A stretch of DNA of 64,000 bases. Origin: Chloroflexota bacterium. GTDB lineage: Bacteria > Chloroflexota > Dormibacteria > Dormibacterales > Dormibacteraceae. The notes beneath the pieces are model-generated. The model was given only the letters and a program-made list of their open reading frames with translations. It searched no databases and was not told the DNA's origin. The stretch is taken from positions 92,681 through 156,680 of the forward strand of contig VBGP01000008.1 in the NCBI GenBank assembly GCA_005880795.1. The letters are read 5' to 3'. Both the position numbers and the translations under genes were made by a program. The stretch's first letter is position 1, and every line of letters starts with the position of its first letter. Positions 37,718 to 47,265 of this stretch are shown piece after piece.

Positions 37718-40102
37718 ATGATCAGGGTCGAGGGTCTGCGCAAGAGCTTCAACGACGTGCGCGCCGTGGCAGGAGTAGACCTTCGTGTCGCGCGCGGCGA
37801 GATCCTCGTGCTGCTCGGCCAGAACGGCGCGGGCAAGTCGACGACGCTGCGCTGTCTCGGGGGGATCTTGCGTCCCGACGCCGGCCTGATCGAGCTCGAC
37901 GGCCTTCGGCTTCCCGAAAGCCTCGATGCGGTGCGATCGCGGCTGGGCGTGGTGCCTGACCAGGCGCGTCTCTACGGTCGCAACACCGCAGCCGAATACC
38001 TCGACCGCTTTGGCTACCTGTACGGAGTTCCCGAAAAAATTCGCCGCGAGCGCATCGCATCGCTCCTCGAACGGTTCGAGCTCGCCGACCGCTCCGACAC
38101 CGTTCTCGCCGCTTACTCCCGCGGTATGGCGCAGAAGGTGGCGCTCATCCGCGCCACCATCCACGAGCCGGACTGGATCTTCTGTGACGAGCCCACCGCT
38201 GGTCTGGATCCGGTGGCCGCGGCGGACATGCGCCGCTATCTCGGCGAGCAGAAGAGCCGTGGCGCGGCTCTCATCGTGACGACTCACGTGCTGGGCGAGG
38301 CGGAGCTGATGGCCGACCGCATCGCCATCATGCGCCGTGGGGTCATCGTCGCCGAGGGCACGCTGGACGAGCTGCGCCAGGAGGCCGAGGGGGGACGGCG
38401 TTTCAGCGCGCGCCTCGCGCGCAGCCCGGCGAGCCCCGAAGCGATCATGCGGTGGCTGAGCTCTCGCGCTCTGGCGCACAGCCTTGAGGGCGCCGAGCTT
38501 TCCTACACGCTGCCGTGGCGGGCGACCCTGAGCGATCGCGCGGAGTTCGCCGCCGCCCTGCAGGCCCACCTGGCCGAGCAAGGCGCGCCGTTCCATGAGC
38601 TCGAGGAGCGCCAGACGACGCTCGAATCGGTCTACCTGAAGGCGATGGACGCTCCGATCGTGGCGCAGGACCTGCCGCCCGCGCCGGCGGCCCATATCGC
38701 GTCGGGAATCCGCGCGCCGCGCATGTTCGCGTCGCTGCGGGAGCAGGGCGACATGCTGCGCCACTCGCTTCCTTTCTATGTCAGCTCCTGGTGGCGGCGC
38801 GGCGACCTCAGCTGGGTGATGTACCTGAACGCCTTCGTGCTTCTGCTCGTCGCGGGCACATCGCTGTTCGGCCAGCTACCTGGCCCTGCGGGGCAGGTTG
38901 CGCAGCGCCTGGCGGGTGGGAACGCGCTCCAGGCGGGGCTCCTCCTTCCGCTTTTCTTCATGTCGTTTGCCCTGCTCGAATCGATCAAGAGCTCGATCGG
39001 GATCTGGTGGGAAAAGGCGCAGGGCTCGCTGGAAGTGCTTCTCTACACGCCTGTCGACGACCCCTCGCTGATCTGGCTCGAGGTCCTCCCCGGCGCGGTA
39101 GTCAGCACAGTCTGGGTGACGCTGTGGATGGCTGCCGGCATGGGGCTGCTGACCCTGTTCGGGCAGACGGCGCCATGGGATCTCCTGCCCGTGTTCTCCT
39201 TCGTCGCGGCGGTCACCTCGTACTGGGCGGCGATGGGACGAATGCTGGGCTTCATGCTCTTTCCGCGCGAAGGCGCAGCCGGCGGGGCGTGGTCGTTCTT
39301 GCTCTCACCCGTGTCGGCTGCCGTGGCTGACCTTCCGCTTGCGCTATTTGTCTTCCGCTCGCCGCTGGCGCCCGCTTCGCTGCTGCTCCCGCTCACCGCC
39401 TGCTTCGCGTTGACCGTTCTGTGTGGCGCGGCGTTCGACCGCGAGCGCTTGATGGAAACGGGTTTGGGACGCACGCGCCGCCGCCGCAACTGGCTGCCGG
39501 TGGCCGTGATCCGCCGCAACGCGGTCGCGGTCGCGGCGGGCGTGATGATCGCGGCGGCTTCTGCCGGCGTCGCCGGGACGGTAAGCGCAGGCGCTCACTG
39601 GCACTCCTGGTCAGACGTGCGCGCAGCCGCGACCGGATCGCCAATCGATCCGACCCCGGTCGCGTCGACGACCGCGCAGGCCTCCAACATCCACCCGACG
39701 AGCACTACAGTCGCGGCGGCGGGGCTGGCCGGCATCGTGGCCACGCTTGCGCTCATGCTCGGGCTCGTGGCCTTGAGCTTTGCCGCCTTCTTCCTGCTGG
39801 GGATCCCGGCCGTGGTCGCCCTCGCCGGCGTGGGTGGGCTGTGGGGACTGCAGCTCGGCTTCGGCCCAGCGGCGCCGCTCCAGGCGTGGTTCGCGGTTGC
39901 CGGCGCGGGCGTCGTCCTCGCCCTTGCCATCAACACCGGAGCTGCGCTTCCGATCTACTGGTCTCTGGTGTTCGGCTCGGGACGGCGTCTCGACCGGCTG
40001 CGCGAGGCCTGGTCCAACTACTGGGCGCTTTTCAGGAGCCTGGTCATCCCCAGCTGCGTGGTGTTCGGCCTGGTGGTTTTCAGACTTCTAGCCTCAGGCT
40101 GA
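37718..40102 (+). CDS. ABC exporter: ATPase and permease fused in one 794-residue chain
   Basis: Residues 1 to about 235 are a NatA-type ATPase (Walker A GQNGAGKSTTLR, signature YSRGMAQK, Walker B IFCDEPTAGLDP, switch TTHV), followed by an ATPase C-terminal domain. Residues about 340-620 contain an ABC-2 permease (WWEKAQGSLEVLLYTPVDD is the coupling segment). The last 190 residues form further helices that may parallel the SpoIIM-like domain of the 21.3-kb permease, weakly. AGGA precedes the ATG. Substrate unknown. Confidence 0.85.
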   Translation: MIRVEGLRKSFNDVRAVAGVDLRVARGEILVLLGQNGAGKSTTLRCLGGILRPDAGLIELDGLRLPESLDAVRSRLGVVPDQARLYGRNTAAEYLDRFGYLYGVPEKIRRERIASLLERFELADRSDTVLAAYSRGMAQKVALIRATIHEPDWIFCDEPTAGLDPVAAADMRRYLGEQKSRGAALIVTTHVLGEAELMADRIAIMRRGVIVAEGTLDELRQEAEGGRRFSARLARSPASPEAIMRWLSSRALAHSLEGAELSYTLPWRATLSDRAEFAAALQAHLAEQGAPFHELEERQTTLESVYLKAMDAPIVAQDLPPAPAAHIASGIRAPRMFASLREQGDMLRHSLPFYVSSWWRRGDLSWVMYLNAFVLLLVAGTSLFGQLPGPAGQVAQRLAGGNALQAGLLLPLFFMSFALLESIKSSIGIWWEKAQGSLEVLLYTPVDDPSLIWLEVLPGAVVSTVWVTLWMAAGMGLLTLFGQTAPWDLLPVFSFVAAVTSYWAAMGRMLGFMLFPREGAAGGAWSFLLSPVSAAVADLPLALFVFRSPLAPASLLLPLTACFALTVLCGAAFDRERLMETGLGRTRRRRNWLPVAVIRRNAVAVAAGVMIAAASAGVAGTVSAGAHWHSWSDVRAAATGSPIDPTPVASTTAQASNIHPTSTTVAAAGLAGIVATLALMLGLVALSFAAFFLLGIPAVVALAGVGGLWGLQLGFGPAAPLQAWFAVAGAGVVLALAINTGAALPIYWSLVFGSGRRLDRLREAWSNYWALFRSLVIPSCVVFGLVVFRLLASG

Positions 40103-40134
40103 AACCTATTGAGCCTGCGAACGTTTTCGCTGCT

Positions 40135-41400
40135 ATGAGACTGGTCGGCATCGCAGCGCTGCTCCTCATGGTCGTGGCCTGCGGTCAGGCCCCAGGAAAA
40201 GGGGCGTCGGTTACCGTGTCTCCCACCTCGACGCCAGGGGCCGCCGTAAGCGTTGAGCCAAGCCAGCCACCGACCTCGAGCCCTGGCCCGGCGGCAAATC
40301 CAAGCCCCGGGGCGACGCCATCCTTGTTGTTCGCGGTGTTGGAGGCGAAGGGCACGGCGAATAGCTGGACCTACAACACCGTCGCGATCGCCGGCCTCGA
40401 CGGATATGCGAGAGCGAAGACCACCTTCACGCCGATGCCTGTGCCCAGCCTCGGCTGCATGGGCGCGGTCATTCCCCCATCGGCGCATGTCGCGGCGGGC
40501 AAGGTCTTTTTCGCGGACGCGAAAGGCGTCGTGCGGAGTCTTTCGATTGACGGCACCATCCGCACCGTTGCCACGTTTCAGATGACCTCGCCACAGCAGA
40601 TGCTGTCCTTCGCGGTGAGCCCCGACGGCAGCAGGGTCCTCGGCACGGTCTTCACAATCCCTACGAATGCATTCTCATGCGATGGCTCCGCGTCCGCGGG
40701 CACATTCGCATTCGATGCCTACTCGGCATCGAATGGCGGTGCAAGTCAACTTGTCTATCACCAGAGCTGGACCAAGTCTCAGAACGTCCTGGCTTTAACC
40801 GGATGGGATGAGCTGGGCCCTGTTGGTACATATCCGACAGTGTGGGCGTCACAAGGTGGCGGTCCGGGTTCCACGCTCGGCGTGCTGGTTCACGTCGACG
40901 CAGCCACGGTCAAAGCCTTGGGTCGGTTCTCGGACCCCAGCTCGTGCATGGCGTGGGGCTCGGTGGCCAACGGAGCATTCGTCTGCACAGGCGACTCGGC
41001 GATCACAGGCGGCGGCACGCCTCAGCAGAATGTCGTGCAGCCCGTGAGCGTCCGACGCGCCGATGGGACTGAGCTGTGGCACTTCACAGTGTCCGGCGTC
41101 AACGCTCCCTCTTCTCCCGTCCTGGCACCGGACGCCCAGCACGTGATGATGTGCTGTGCCGATCAGAGCGGTTCGGGCGGCGTTGCGGAGCTGGTGATCG
41201 GTCGAGACGGCAGCCGGGTCACATTGGCGCGGGGATTGTATGGCTACGCCTGGCTCGACTCGACCACGTCGGCGGGCGACTTCAACACCGATCCCCTGAA
41301 GCAGCCGCCGTTCCAGCTTGCCTATGTCTCCGCAAGCGCGCCCGCTTCGGTCACGTCGATGGGATTCTCGGGCCTGGTCGTCGGGACAGTTCGCGCCTAG
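40135..41400 (+). CDS. Lipoprotein with Ser/Pro/Thr linker and beta-propeller-like body
   Basis: A 421-residue secreted lipoprotein. Signal peptide MRLVGIAALLLMVVAC with Cys at about 16, then a linker of about 50 residues rich in Ser, Pro, Thr and Ala. The body has repeated phrases such as SFAVSPDGSRVLGTV and SSPVLAPDAQHVMM, suggesting a WD40/TolB-like propeller. Function unknown. ORF-track upstream codons are shadow of the ABC gene. Stop shares CTAG with the convergent SMR gene. Confidence 0.8.
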   Translation: MRLVGIAALLLMVVACGQAPGKGASVTVSPTSTPGAAVSVEPSQPPTSSPGPAANPSPGATPSLLFAVLEAKGTANSWTYNTVAIAGLDGYARAKTTFTPMPVPSLGCMGAVIPPSAHVAAGKVFFADAKGVVRSLSIDGTIRTVATFQMTSPQQMLSFAVSPDGSRVLGTVFTIPTNAFSCDGSASAGTFAFDAYSASNGGASQLVYHQSWTKSQNVLALTGWDELGPVGTYPTVWASQGGGPGSTLGVLVHVDAATVKALGRFSDPSSCMAWGSVANGAFVCTGDSAITGGGTPQQNVVQPVSVRRADGTELWHFTVSGVNAPSSPVLAPDAQHVMMCCADQSGSGGVAELVIGRDGSRVTLARGLYGYAWLDSTTSAGDFNTDPLKQPPFQLAYVSASAPASVTSMGFSGLVVGTVRA

Positions 41401-41726
41401 TGCGTCTTGGCGCCTGACGCGCTCACGAGCAAGACGCCGCCGACGATCAGCACCATTCCGGCGATCGCAAGCGGTGGTACAGGGTCATCGAAGATCAGCT
41501 TGCCAAGCACCGCGACGAGCGCGATGCCTACGGCTGACCAGATCGCGTAGACGACTCCGACCGGCAGGGACTTGAGCACGATCGCGAGCAGGATGAAGCT
41601 GGCGACGTAGCCCGCGACCGTGATCACCGACGGCACCAGCTTGCTGAAGCCATCGGATCCGCGAAGGGCCAGCGTGCCCGCGACCTCGGTGGCGATCGCT
41701 GCTGTCAGCAGCACCCAGGGTGTCAC
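41397..41726 (-). CDS. Small multidrug resistance (SMR) transporter
   Basis: A 109-residue, four-helix SMR/EmrE-family protein. The essential membrane glutamate is in LTAAIATEVAGTLALRGSDGF, and VVYAIWSAVGIALVAVLGKLIF is the family GxG-type signature region. Exports cationic compounds or guanidinium. It follows the acyl-CoA dehydrogenase gene by seven bases. Confidence 0.93.
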   Translation of the reverse strand: MTPWVLLTAAIATEVAGTLALRGSDGFSKLVPSVITVAGYVASFILLAIVLKSLPVGVVYAIWSAVGIALVAVLGKLIFDDPVPPLAIAGMVLIVGGVLLVSASGAKTH

Positions 41727-41733
41727 GGCTCGC

Positions 41734-42864
41734 CTAGAGGTCGAGGGCTTGCGCGACCAGCTCGCGATGGTACGTGGCGTCGCCGAGCGTCACCTCTGAC
41801 GATTTCGCGCGCTTGAAGTAGAGGTGCATGTCGTGCTCCCACGTGAAGCCGATCCCACCGTGCACCTGGATGCCGTCCCCCGCGACCTTTCGGTACGCGT
41901 CGGAGACGTACGCCTTGGCCATCGACGAGGCGAGCGAGCGATCGGGCGCGTCCGCGTCGACCGCCCACGCGGCGTAGTAGGTAGCCGATCTTCCGCTCTC
42001 GGACAGAACGAGCATATCGGCGAGCTTGTGTGACACCGCCTGGTAGATGCCGATTGGCTTGCCGAACTGCTGACGTGTCTTCGCGTACTCGGTCGACGTC
42101 TCGAGCACCTTCTGCACGCCGCCCACCATCTCCGCACACAGAGCGGCGGTGGACCAATCGAGCGCGCGCCGCAGTCGCGGCCACGCTTTGTCCGGCGTCC
42201 CCATCACGGCCTCGGGATCCAGCTGCACGCCTTCAAAACGAACCTCGCACCAGCGTCGCGTCATGTCGAGGGTTTCGAGCGGTTTGACGCTCATGCCCTT
42301 CGGCCTGCCTTTGACCAGGAACAGTGTGATGCCCTCTTCGCCCTCGCCTCGGCTGCGTGCGGCCACGACGGTGTAGTCGGCTGTGTGTGCGTCCGGAACG
42401 AAGAGCTTGACCCCATCGAGCTGCCACCCGCCGCCTGCTTGTTTGGCCGTCAGCGCAACGCTGCTCGCGTCCCAGCGGCCTGACGGCTCGGTGAACGCCA
42501 GGGTCGCTTTCGCATCGCCTGACGCGATGGCGCCAAGCGCATCTTTCTTCTGGGCTTCGGTGCCGGCTTCGAGGAGGGTCGGAACGGCCAATCCCATCGT
42601 CGAGAAAAACGGCCCCGGCAACAGCACGCGGCCGGCCTCCTCGAGCACAACGACAAGGTCGAGAAACGTGCCCACGCCTCCGTACTGCTCAGGGATGCCC
42701 AGCGCAGTCCACCCCAGGTCCGCGATCTTTTTCCACATCGCGGCGTCGAACCCGTCGGCGCCCTCCATCAGCTTGCGCACGGTTTTGGGGCTGCATTCCT
42801 TCGCCAGGAACTCGCGCGCCGAGCGCCGCAGCATCTCCTGCTCTTCAGAGAAAGCGAAGTCCAC
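41734..42864 (-). CDS. Acyl-CoA dehydrogenase
   Basis: A 376-residue flavoprotein. MDFAFSEEQEMLRRSAREFL, LAFTEPSGRWDASSV (flavin loop), RQQFGKPIGIYQAVSH and QVHGGIGFTWEHDMHLYFKRA fit the ACAD fold and resemble actinobacterial FadE proteins of complex-substrate degradation. GTG start; TAGACT lies 11 bases upstream. Substrate unknown. Confidence 0.92.
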   Translation of the reverse strand: MDFAFSEEQEMLRRSAREFLAKECSPKTVRKLMEGADGFDAAMWKKIADLGWTALGIPEQYGGVGTFLDLVVVLEEAGRVLLPGPFFSTMGLAVPTLLEAGTEAQKKDALGAIASGDAKATLAFTEPSGRWDASSVALTAKQAGGGWQLDGVKLFVPDAHTADYTVVAARSRGEGEEGITLFLVKGRPKGMSVKPLETLDMTRRWCEVRFEGVQLDPEAVMGTPDKAWPRLRRALDWSTAALCAEMVGGVQKVLETSTEYAKTRQQFGKPIGIYQAVSHKLADMLVLSESGRSATYYAAWAVDADAPDRSLASSMAKAYVSDAYRKVAGDGIQVHGGIGFTWEHDMHLYFKRAKSSEVTLGDATYHRELVAQALDL

Positions 42865-42878
42865 GACTAGTCGAGAGT

Positions 42879-43508
42879 CTAGGTCTTGGCGGAGCTCGAC
42901 TCGTGAGGTGGCAGCTCAGGGAGCTCCGCCTCCTCATGCGCGGGCAGCTCAGGCTCGGTTTCGGATGCTGCGCGAGCAACCACGGCCGCGGGCTCAGGCG
43001 CCCGTGTCGGAGCGACCGGCGTGGCCACCGGCGGTATCTTGCGCACCGGCCGGGCCAGCTGCGGAATCACCGCGCCGCGGAAGATCGTCATGAGGCCGTA
43101 GAAGCCCAGGAACAGCGCGGCGATGCCGAGCGCCGCCGCAGCTCCCATCCCGGTGTTCTCGCCGTCGGTGAGCGGGCGCGACAGCCCCGTTGGGCATGGG
43201 GCCGGCAAGGCCGGGCAAGTCCCCAGCACGGCCAGGCGGATGGGCAGGGTGAACATCGATAGCAGGCCGTACACGATCGCCAGGCCGGCCACGAAATAGA
43301 TGATCGAGAGGACCGTCCTGCTCTGCGTCCTGAGCAGGCCACAGGCGCCGATTGCGATGGCCGCGATCCAGAACGGGACGATCACGCCGGCGACGCGGCT
43401 CGAGGTGCCTCCGAACACGAGCGGCATGAGGCCGCCGAACGCGACGATACCCGCCGCCGCCCAGATCGACCAGATCCGACGCTGTTCTTGCCCCAGGGAT
43501 GGGATCAC
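42879..43508 (-). CDS. Four-helix membrane protein with acidic Pro-rich tail
   Basis: A 209-residue protein of unknown family. About four hydrophobic segments fill residues 10-150 (VAFGGLMPLVFG, AGVIVPFWIAAIAIGACG, IYFVAGLAIVYGLLSMF, ALGIAALFLGFYGLM), then a Pro/Ala/Glu tail. The 62-bp gap upstream holds a CGTCCC...GGGACG inverted repeat and no clear promoter. Confidence 0.65.
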   Translation of the reverse strand: MIPSLGQEQRRIWSIWAAAGIVAFGGLMPLVFGGTSSRVAGVIVPFWIAAIAIGACGLLRTQSRTVLSIIYFVAGLAIVYGLLSMFTLPIRLAVLGTCPALPAPCPTGLSRPLTDGENTGMGAAAALGIAALFLGFYGLMTIFRGAVIPQLARPVRKIPPVATPVAPTRAPEPAAVVARAASETEPELPAHEEAELPELPPHESSSAKT

Positions 43509-43570
43509 GTCCCGGAATTCTGTCCCTCGGGACGCCGCAAGACAAGCCGGTTACGGAAACAGGGCCTTTC

Positions 43571-45157
43571 TTAAGCCTTGCCCGAGGCGCCGTTCACCTG
43601 CCGCCCGGCGGTCACGTGCGCCGTCTGGCGCAGCGGCACCTCCCGGATGAAGAGGGTGACGATGAACGCCACCGCGATGATTGGCAGGAGGGCCAGGAAC
43701 ACGGGATGCAGGGCGTCGGCCAACCCGTGCCGGATGCCCGCCGCGATCGCGGGCGGAAGATGCGCCAGCTGCGCTGGGTCGAACACAGCCGTGGCCCCAC
43801 CGCCGGCGGATTGAAGCTTCTGGACGGCTGACGCGGATAGGTACCTGGCGATCGAGGTCGTCATCCCCTGGGTCAAGATCGTGCCGAGGATCGCAAGACC
43901 TATAGCCGCCCCCATCGAGCGTGACAGCTGGGTCGCCGACGTCGCGACCGCCATGTCGGCTCGATCGGCCGAGTTCTGGACGACGAGCGTGTAGGTCTGC
44001 ATCGTCAGGCCCAACCCGAGACCGATGATCACCATGGCCTCGATGGTCTGCTGGTTGGTCGTGTGCACATCGAACGTCGACAGCAGGTAGAAGCCCGCGC
44101 CCATCAGGGCCAGACCTACCAATAGCAGACCCTTGTACCTGCCGGTCCGCGAGATGAACTGGCCGCCGGCGACACTGGTGACGATCATCGCGACCAGCAT
44201 CGGCACGAGGATGGCGCCGGAGTTCGTGACGCTGTTGCCGATCACGCCCTGGACGAAAACAGGGAGAAAGAAGATGGCGCCGAACATCGCCATCGCGACC
44301 CCGATGCTGGCGATGTTGGAGAACGTGAAGATGCTGCTCTTCCACAGGCGCAAAGGTAGGACCGGTTCCGGCGCGTGCAGCTCGACCCAGACGAACCCGG
44401 CCAGCAGGAGGGCGCCCGCCGCGTAAAGGCCGACGATCTGCCACGAGGCCCACGGATATTGAAGGCCGCCCCAAACGGTGGCAAGCAGCACGCAAGTGAT
44501 ACCGCCCGAGAGGGTGATGCTGCCCCAGACATCGATCGCGTGCTTCCGTCTCTCGTTCGGGACGTGCATGTAAAACCAGATGACGATGAGGGTGATCGCG
44601 GCGATAGGCAGGTTGACGAAGAAAAGCCATCGCCATGTGAAGTGCTCGGTGATGAATCCGCCCGCGGCGGGCCCGACTATCGAGGCCAGACCGAATGAAG
44701 CGCCCATCATGCCCTGGTATTTGCCTCTGTCGCGGGGCGAGATGATGTCGCCGATGATCGCCTGCGACAGCGGCATGATGAAACCCATGCCGGCGCCCTG
44801 GACGAAGCGGGCAAACACCAGGAACCAGAAGTTCGGGGCCAGGCCGGACAGGCCCGATCCGATCGCGAAGACAACGATCCCGGTCATGTACAGAGGCTTG
44901 CGGCCGTAGATGTCTGAGAGCTTGCCCGCGACGGGCACGACGATCGTCGAGGCAAGCATGGCGGAGATCGGTATCCAGCTGTAGTCGGCCAGGCCCCCGA
45001 GCTCGGCGACGATCGTGGGCAGCGCCGGCGCGACCAGGGTCATGTTGAGTGACGCGATCAGCGAGCCGAGCATCAGGCCGGCGAAGACGGCCATCACTCC
45101 GCGGTCGATGCCTTTCTGTGCAGTCGTGGTGGTCGCCTTGGTGGCGACAGCGGTCAT
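43571..45157 (-). CDS. MFS multidrug transporter (DHA2, 14 helices)
   Basis: A 528-residue exporter: MTLVAPALPTIVAELGG in helix 1, motif A GKLSDIYGRKPLY, and ASIVGPAAGGFITEHFTWRWLFFVNLPI. Distinct from the 4.9-kb pump. It sits between fatty-acid genes, so it may export a related compound. TAACCT lies eight bases before the ATG. Confidence 0.92.
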   Translation of the reverse strand: MTAVATKATTTTAQKGIDRGVMAVFAGLMLGSLIASLNMTLVAPALPTIVAELGGLADYSWIPISAMLASTIVVPVAGKLSDIYGRKPLYMTGIVVFAIGSGLSGLAPNFWFLVFARFVQGAGMGFIMPLSQAIIGDIISPRDRGKYQGMMGASFGLASIVGPAAGGFITEHFTWRWLFFVNLPIAAITLIVIWFYMHVPNERRKHAIDVWGSITLSGGITCVLLATVWGGLQYPWASWQIVGLYAAGALLLAGFVWVELHAPEPVLPLRLWKSSIFTFSNIASIGVAMAMFGAIFFLPVFVQGVIGNSVTNSGAILVPMLVAMIVTSVAGGQFISRTGRYKGLLLVGLALMGAGFYLLSTFDVHTTNQQTIEAMVIIGLGLGLTMQTYTLVVQNSADRADMAVATSATQLSRSMGAAIGLAILGTILTQGMTTSIARYLSASAVQKLQSAGGGATAVFDPAQLAHLPPAIAAGIRHGLADALHPVFLALLPIIAVAFIVTLFIREVPLRQTAHVTAGRQVNGASGKA

Positions 45158-45165
45158 CTGGAGAG

Positions 45166-45171
45166 AGGTTA
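45166..45171 (-). promoter_or_regulatory. -10 element of the DHA2 pump, leaderless layout
   Basis: TAACCT (minus strand), eight bases before the ATG at 45157; overlaps the stop region of the acyl-CoA dehydrogenase gene. Confidence 0.5.
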
Positions 45172-46314
45172 CCGGCTTCGCGGCAAACCCAGCACGCGTT
45201 CCGCGAGGATGTTGCGCAGCACCTCTGAAGTACCTGCCTCGATCGTGTTGGCGCGCGAGCGCAGGAACTGGTACTTCCAGCCGTCGCCATCGCCCACCTG
45301 CGCTCCGGACCCTGCCATGTCCATCGCGGTTTCGGTCATCCGCTGGTTGAGCTCAGACCACATCAGCTTGAGGATCGATCCTTCCGGTCCCGGAACGCCA
45401 CTTCGCTTGACCGCCGTGACGGCGCGATATCCGTTCAGCTGCAGGGCACGGGCCTCAATCGTGTGCTGCGCGATCTTCTGCCGCACCAGCGGATCCGAGC
45501 CTCGGCCGAGCTTGCGTGCACGTTCAGCCAGCTCTGCCGCCGTGATCTGCGCTCGTGTGGCCAGGGCCAGGCCGAGCGTGCCGCGTTCGTGGAGGAGGGT
45601 TGTCATCGCGACGGCCCATCCGTTGCCCGCTTCGCCGAGGATCTGCGACTTCGGCACCTTCACGTCCTTGAAGAAGATCTCGTTGAACTCGGCGTCACCC
45701 GTGATCTGGACCAGCGGGCGGACCTCGATGCCAGGGCTCTGCATGTCGACCAGCAGATAGGTCAAACCCTCGCGTGGGTTGGTTTCCTTGCGCTCGCGGG
45801 CGAGGAGCATGCACCACCTCGCCACATGGGCGAGCGTCGTCCAGACCTTCTGGCCGTTGACGACGTAGTGATCGCCTTTGTCATCGGCGCGCGTCTGCAG
45901 CCCTGACAGGTCGCTGCCGGCGTTCGGCTCGCTGAAGCCCTGGCACCAGATCTCCTCCGCGGAGAGCAGGGGCGGAAGGTATCGCTTCTTCTGCTCCTCG
46001 GTGCCGTGAGCGATGACGACCGGTCCCCCCATGCCGAGGCCGATGACGTTGATCGGATCGGGGGCATGAGCCTGGATCATCTCGTCGTTGAAGATCAGCT
46101 GGTCCATGAAGCTGCGGCCGCGCCCGCCGTATTCCTCGGGCCAGGTGAGGCCAACGTAGCCCGCGGCGTAGAGCTTGGCCTGCCACGCCCGCCGGCTGTC
46201 GATGAAGGCTTTCATGTCGCCGGCTCCATCCCCGTCGCGCGGCGCGTTGGCCGTCAGCCACGCCCGAGCCTCATCGCGAAACGCCTTCTCTGTCGGGCTG
46301 AGCTCGAAGTCCAC
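45169..46314 (-). CDS. Acyl-CoA dehydrogenase
   Basis: A 381-residue ACAD. MDFELSPTEKAFRDEARAWL, GFSEPNAGSDLSGLQT (flavin/substrate loop), YVVNGQKVWTT and RSRANTIEAGTSEVLRNILAERVLGLPR are typical. Differs from the 41.7-kb enzyme, so the two may act on different acyl-CoAs or form a two-gene FadE heteromer; they are not adjacent. GTG start with TAACGT six bases upstream. Confidence 0.94.
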   Translation of the reverse strand: MDFELSPTEKAFRDEARAWLTANAPRDGDGAGDMKAFIDSRRAWQAKLYAAGYVGLTWPEEYGGRGRSFMDQLIFNDEMIQAHAPDPINVIGLGMGGPVVIAHGTEEQKKRYLPPLLSAEEIWCQGFSEPNAGSDLSGLQTRADDKGDHYVVNGQKVWTTLAHVARWCMLLARERKETNPREGLTYLLVDMQSPGIEVRPLVQITGDAEFNEIFFKDVKVPKSQILGEAGNGWAVAMTTLLHERGTLGLALATRAQITAAELAERARKLGRGSDPLVRQKIAQHTIEARALQLNGYRAVTAVKRSGVPGPEGSILKLMWSELNQRMTETAMDMAGSGAQVGDGDGWKYQFLRSRANTIEAGTSEVLRNILAERVLGLPRSR

Positions 46315-46320
46315 GCGCTT

Positions 46321-46326
46321 ACGTTA
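46321..46326 (-). promoter_or_regulatory. -10 element of the acyl-CoA dehydrogenase, leaderless layout
   Basis: TAACGT (minus strand), six bases before the GTG at 46314. Confidence 0.5.
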
Positions 46327-47232
46327 GGCCACAGCGGGAAGGACTTCTTTCGCAAGCACCCGCAGCGCGTCGAAGTCGTCGAGCACGAAGTGCTGCAGCA
46401 TGAACAGGTCGACGCCCAGCTTCGCGTGCTCCCGCATCTGCTCGGCAATCTCCTCAGGAGTGCCGACGAAGGCCTGCAGTCGCATCTTCTCGAGGACTTG
46501 CTCGGCATCCAGGCCTTTCAACGAAGGGATGATGTCGCGCAGCTTCAGGGCGCGCTCCCGGAGCTCATCGCGATCACGCCCGACGATGTAAGTCGTCATC
46601 ACTGAGCGCCGGATAGTGGCGGGATCGCGACCGACTTCGCGGCAGGACTGCTCGAGCACCTCGCGGCGCTGCCGGAACATCTCGGCATCGAGCCGCGAGA
46701 GATTCCACTCAGTCGCTTCGCGCGCCACCAGCGGAAGCGTGCGCTTGGCGCCTTTGCCGCCGAGCAGAAGTGGAATCGGATTGCGGGCTGGCTTCGGATA
46801 CGTCGTCTCCCAGATCTCGCGCATCTTCTTAATGCCGGCGTCGAGCCGGTCAAAACGCTCTCTTTCCGTGTAGAACGGGATGTTGAACACGCGGTGCTCG
46901 TTCTCGTTCCACCCTGCTCCGACTCCGAGGATCAATCGCCCGCCGGAAAGGGCATCCACCGAAGCCGCGACCTTTGCCAGGACGCCCGGCAATCGAAAGG
47001 TCATCGGGCTCACCATCGGACCGAACTCGATCCGCTTCGTCCATTCCGCGGCCAGCGCGAGCGAGGTCCAGCACTCGATGCATTCCCGGTCGGGCGACGA
47101 CATGAGGGAGATCAGGTGGTCGCTCCGCCGCAGCGACGCGAAGCCGAGGGTGTCGGTGTCGTGGCAGATGCGCCGCCAGCGCTCCCAGCTCAACCCCTCC
47201 TGGCCTTCGATCATGATCCCGACCTGCGTCAC
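46324..47232 (-). CDS. Luciferase-like (LLM) F420/FMN-dependent oxidoreductase
   Basis: A 302-residue bacterial-luciferase-fold protein: SLRRSDHLISLMS near the start, FGPMVSPMTFRLPGVLAKVAASVDALSGGRL and LGVGAGWNENEH are hallmark segments, often of F420-dependent actinobacterial enzymes. Substrate and cofactor are inferred only. GTG start with TACGAT eight bases upstream. Confidence 0.9.
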   Translation of the reverse strand: MTQVGIMIEGQEGLSWERWRRICHDTDTLGFASLRRSDHLISLMSSPDRECIECWTSLALAAEWTKRIEFGPMVSPMTFRLPGVLAKVAASVDALSGGRLILGVGAGWNENEHRVFNIPFYTERERFDRLDAGIKKMREIWETTYPKPARNPIPLLLGGKGAKRTLPLVAREATEWNLSRLDAEMFRQRREVLEQSCREVGRDPATIRRSVMTTYIVGRDRDELRERALKLRDIIPSLKGLDAEQVLEKMRLQAFVGTPEEIAEQMREHAKLGVDLFMLQHFVLDDFDALRVLAKEVLPAVA

Positions 47233-47240
47233 GACTGCTG

Positions 47241-47246
47241 ATCGTA
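47241..47246 (-). promoter_or_regulatory. -10 element of the LLM oxidoreductase, leaderless layout
   Basis: TACGAT (minus strand), eight bases before the GTG at 47232. Confidence 0.5.
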
Positions 47247-47265
47247 AGCCGCCTCCGTCGGAAAC

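Noticed and set aside
37625-38764. 379-residue minus-strand ORF over the large ABC gene
   Set aside because: Antisense shadow of the ATPase domain.
43551-45290. 579-residue minus-strand ORF in a second frame of the DHA2 pump
   Set aside because: Same strand as the real MFS gene but another frame; Arg/His-rich without membrane segments.
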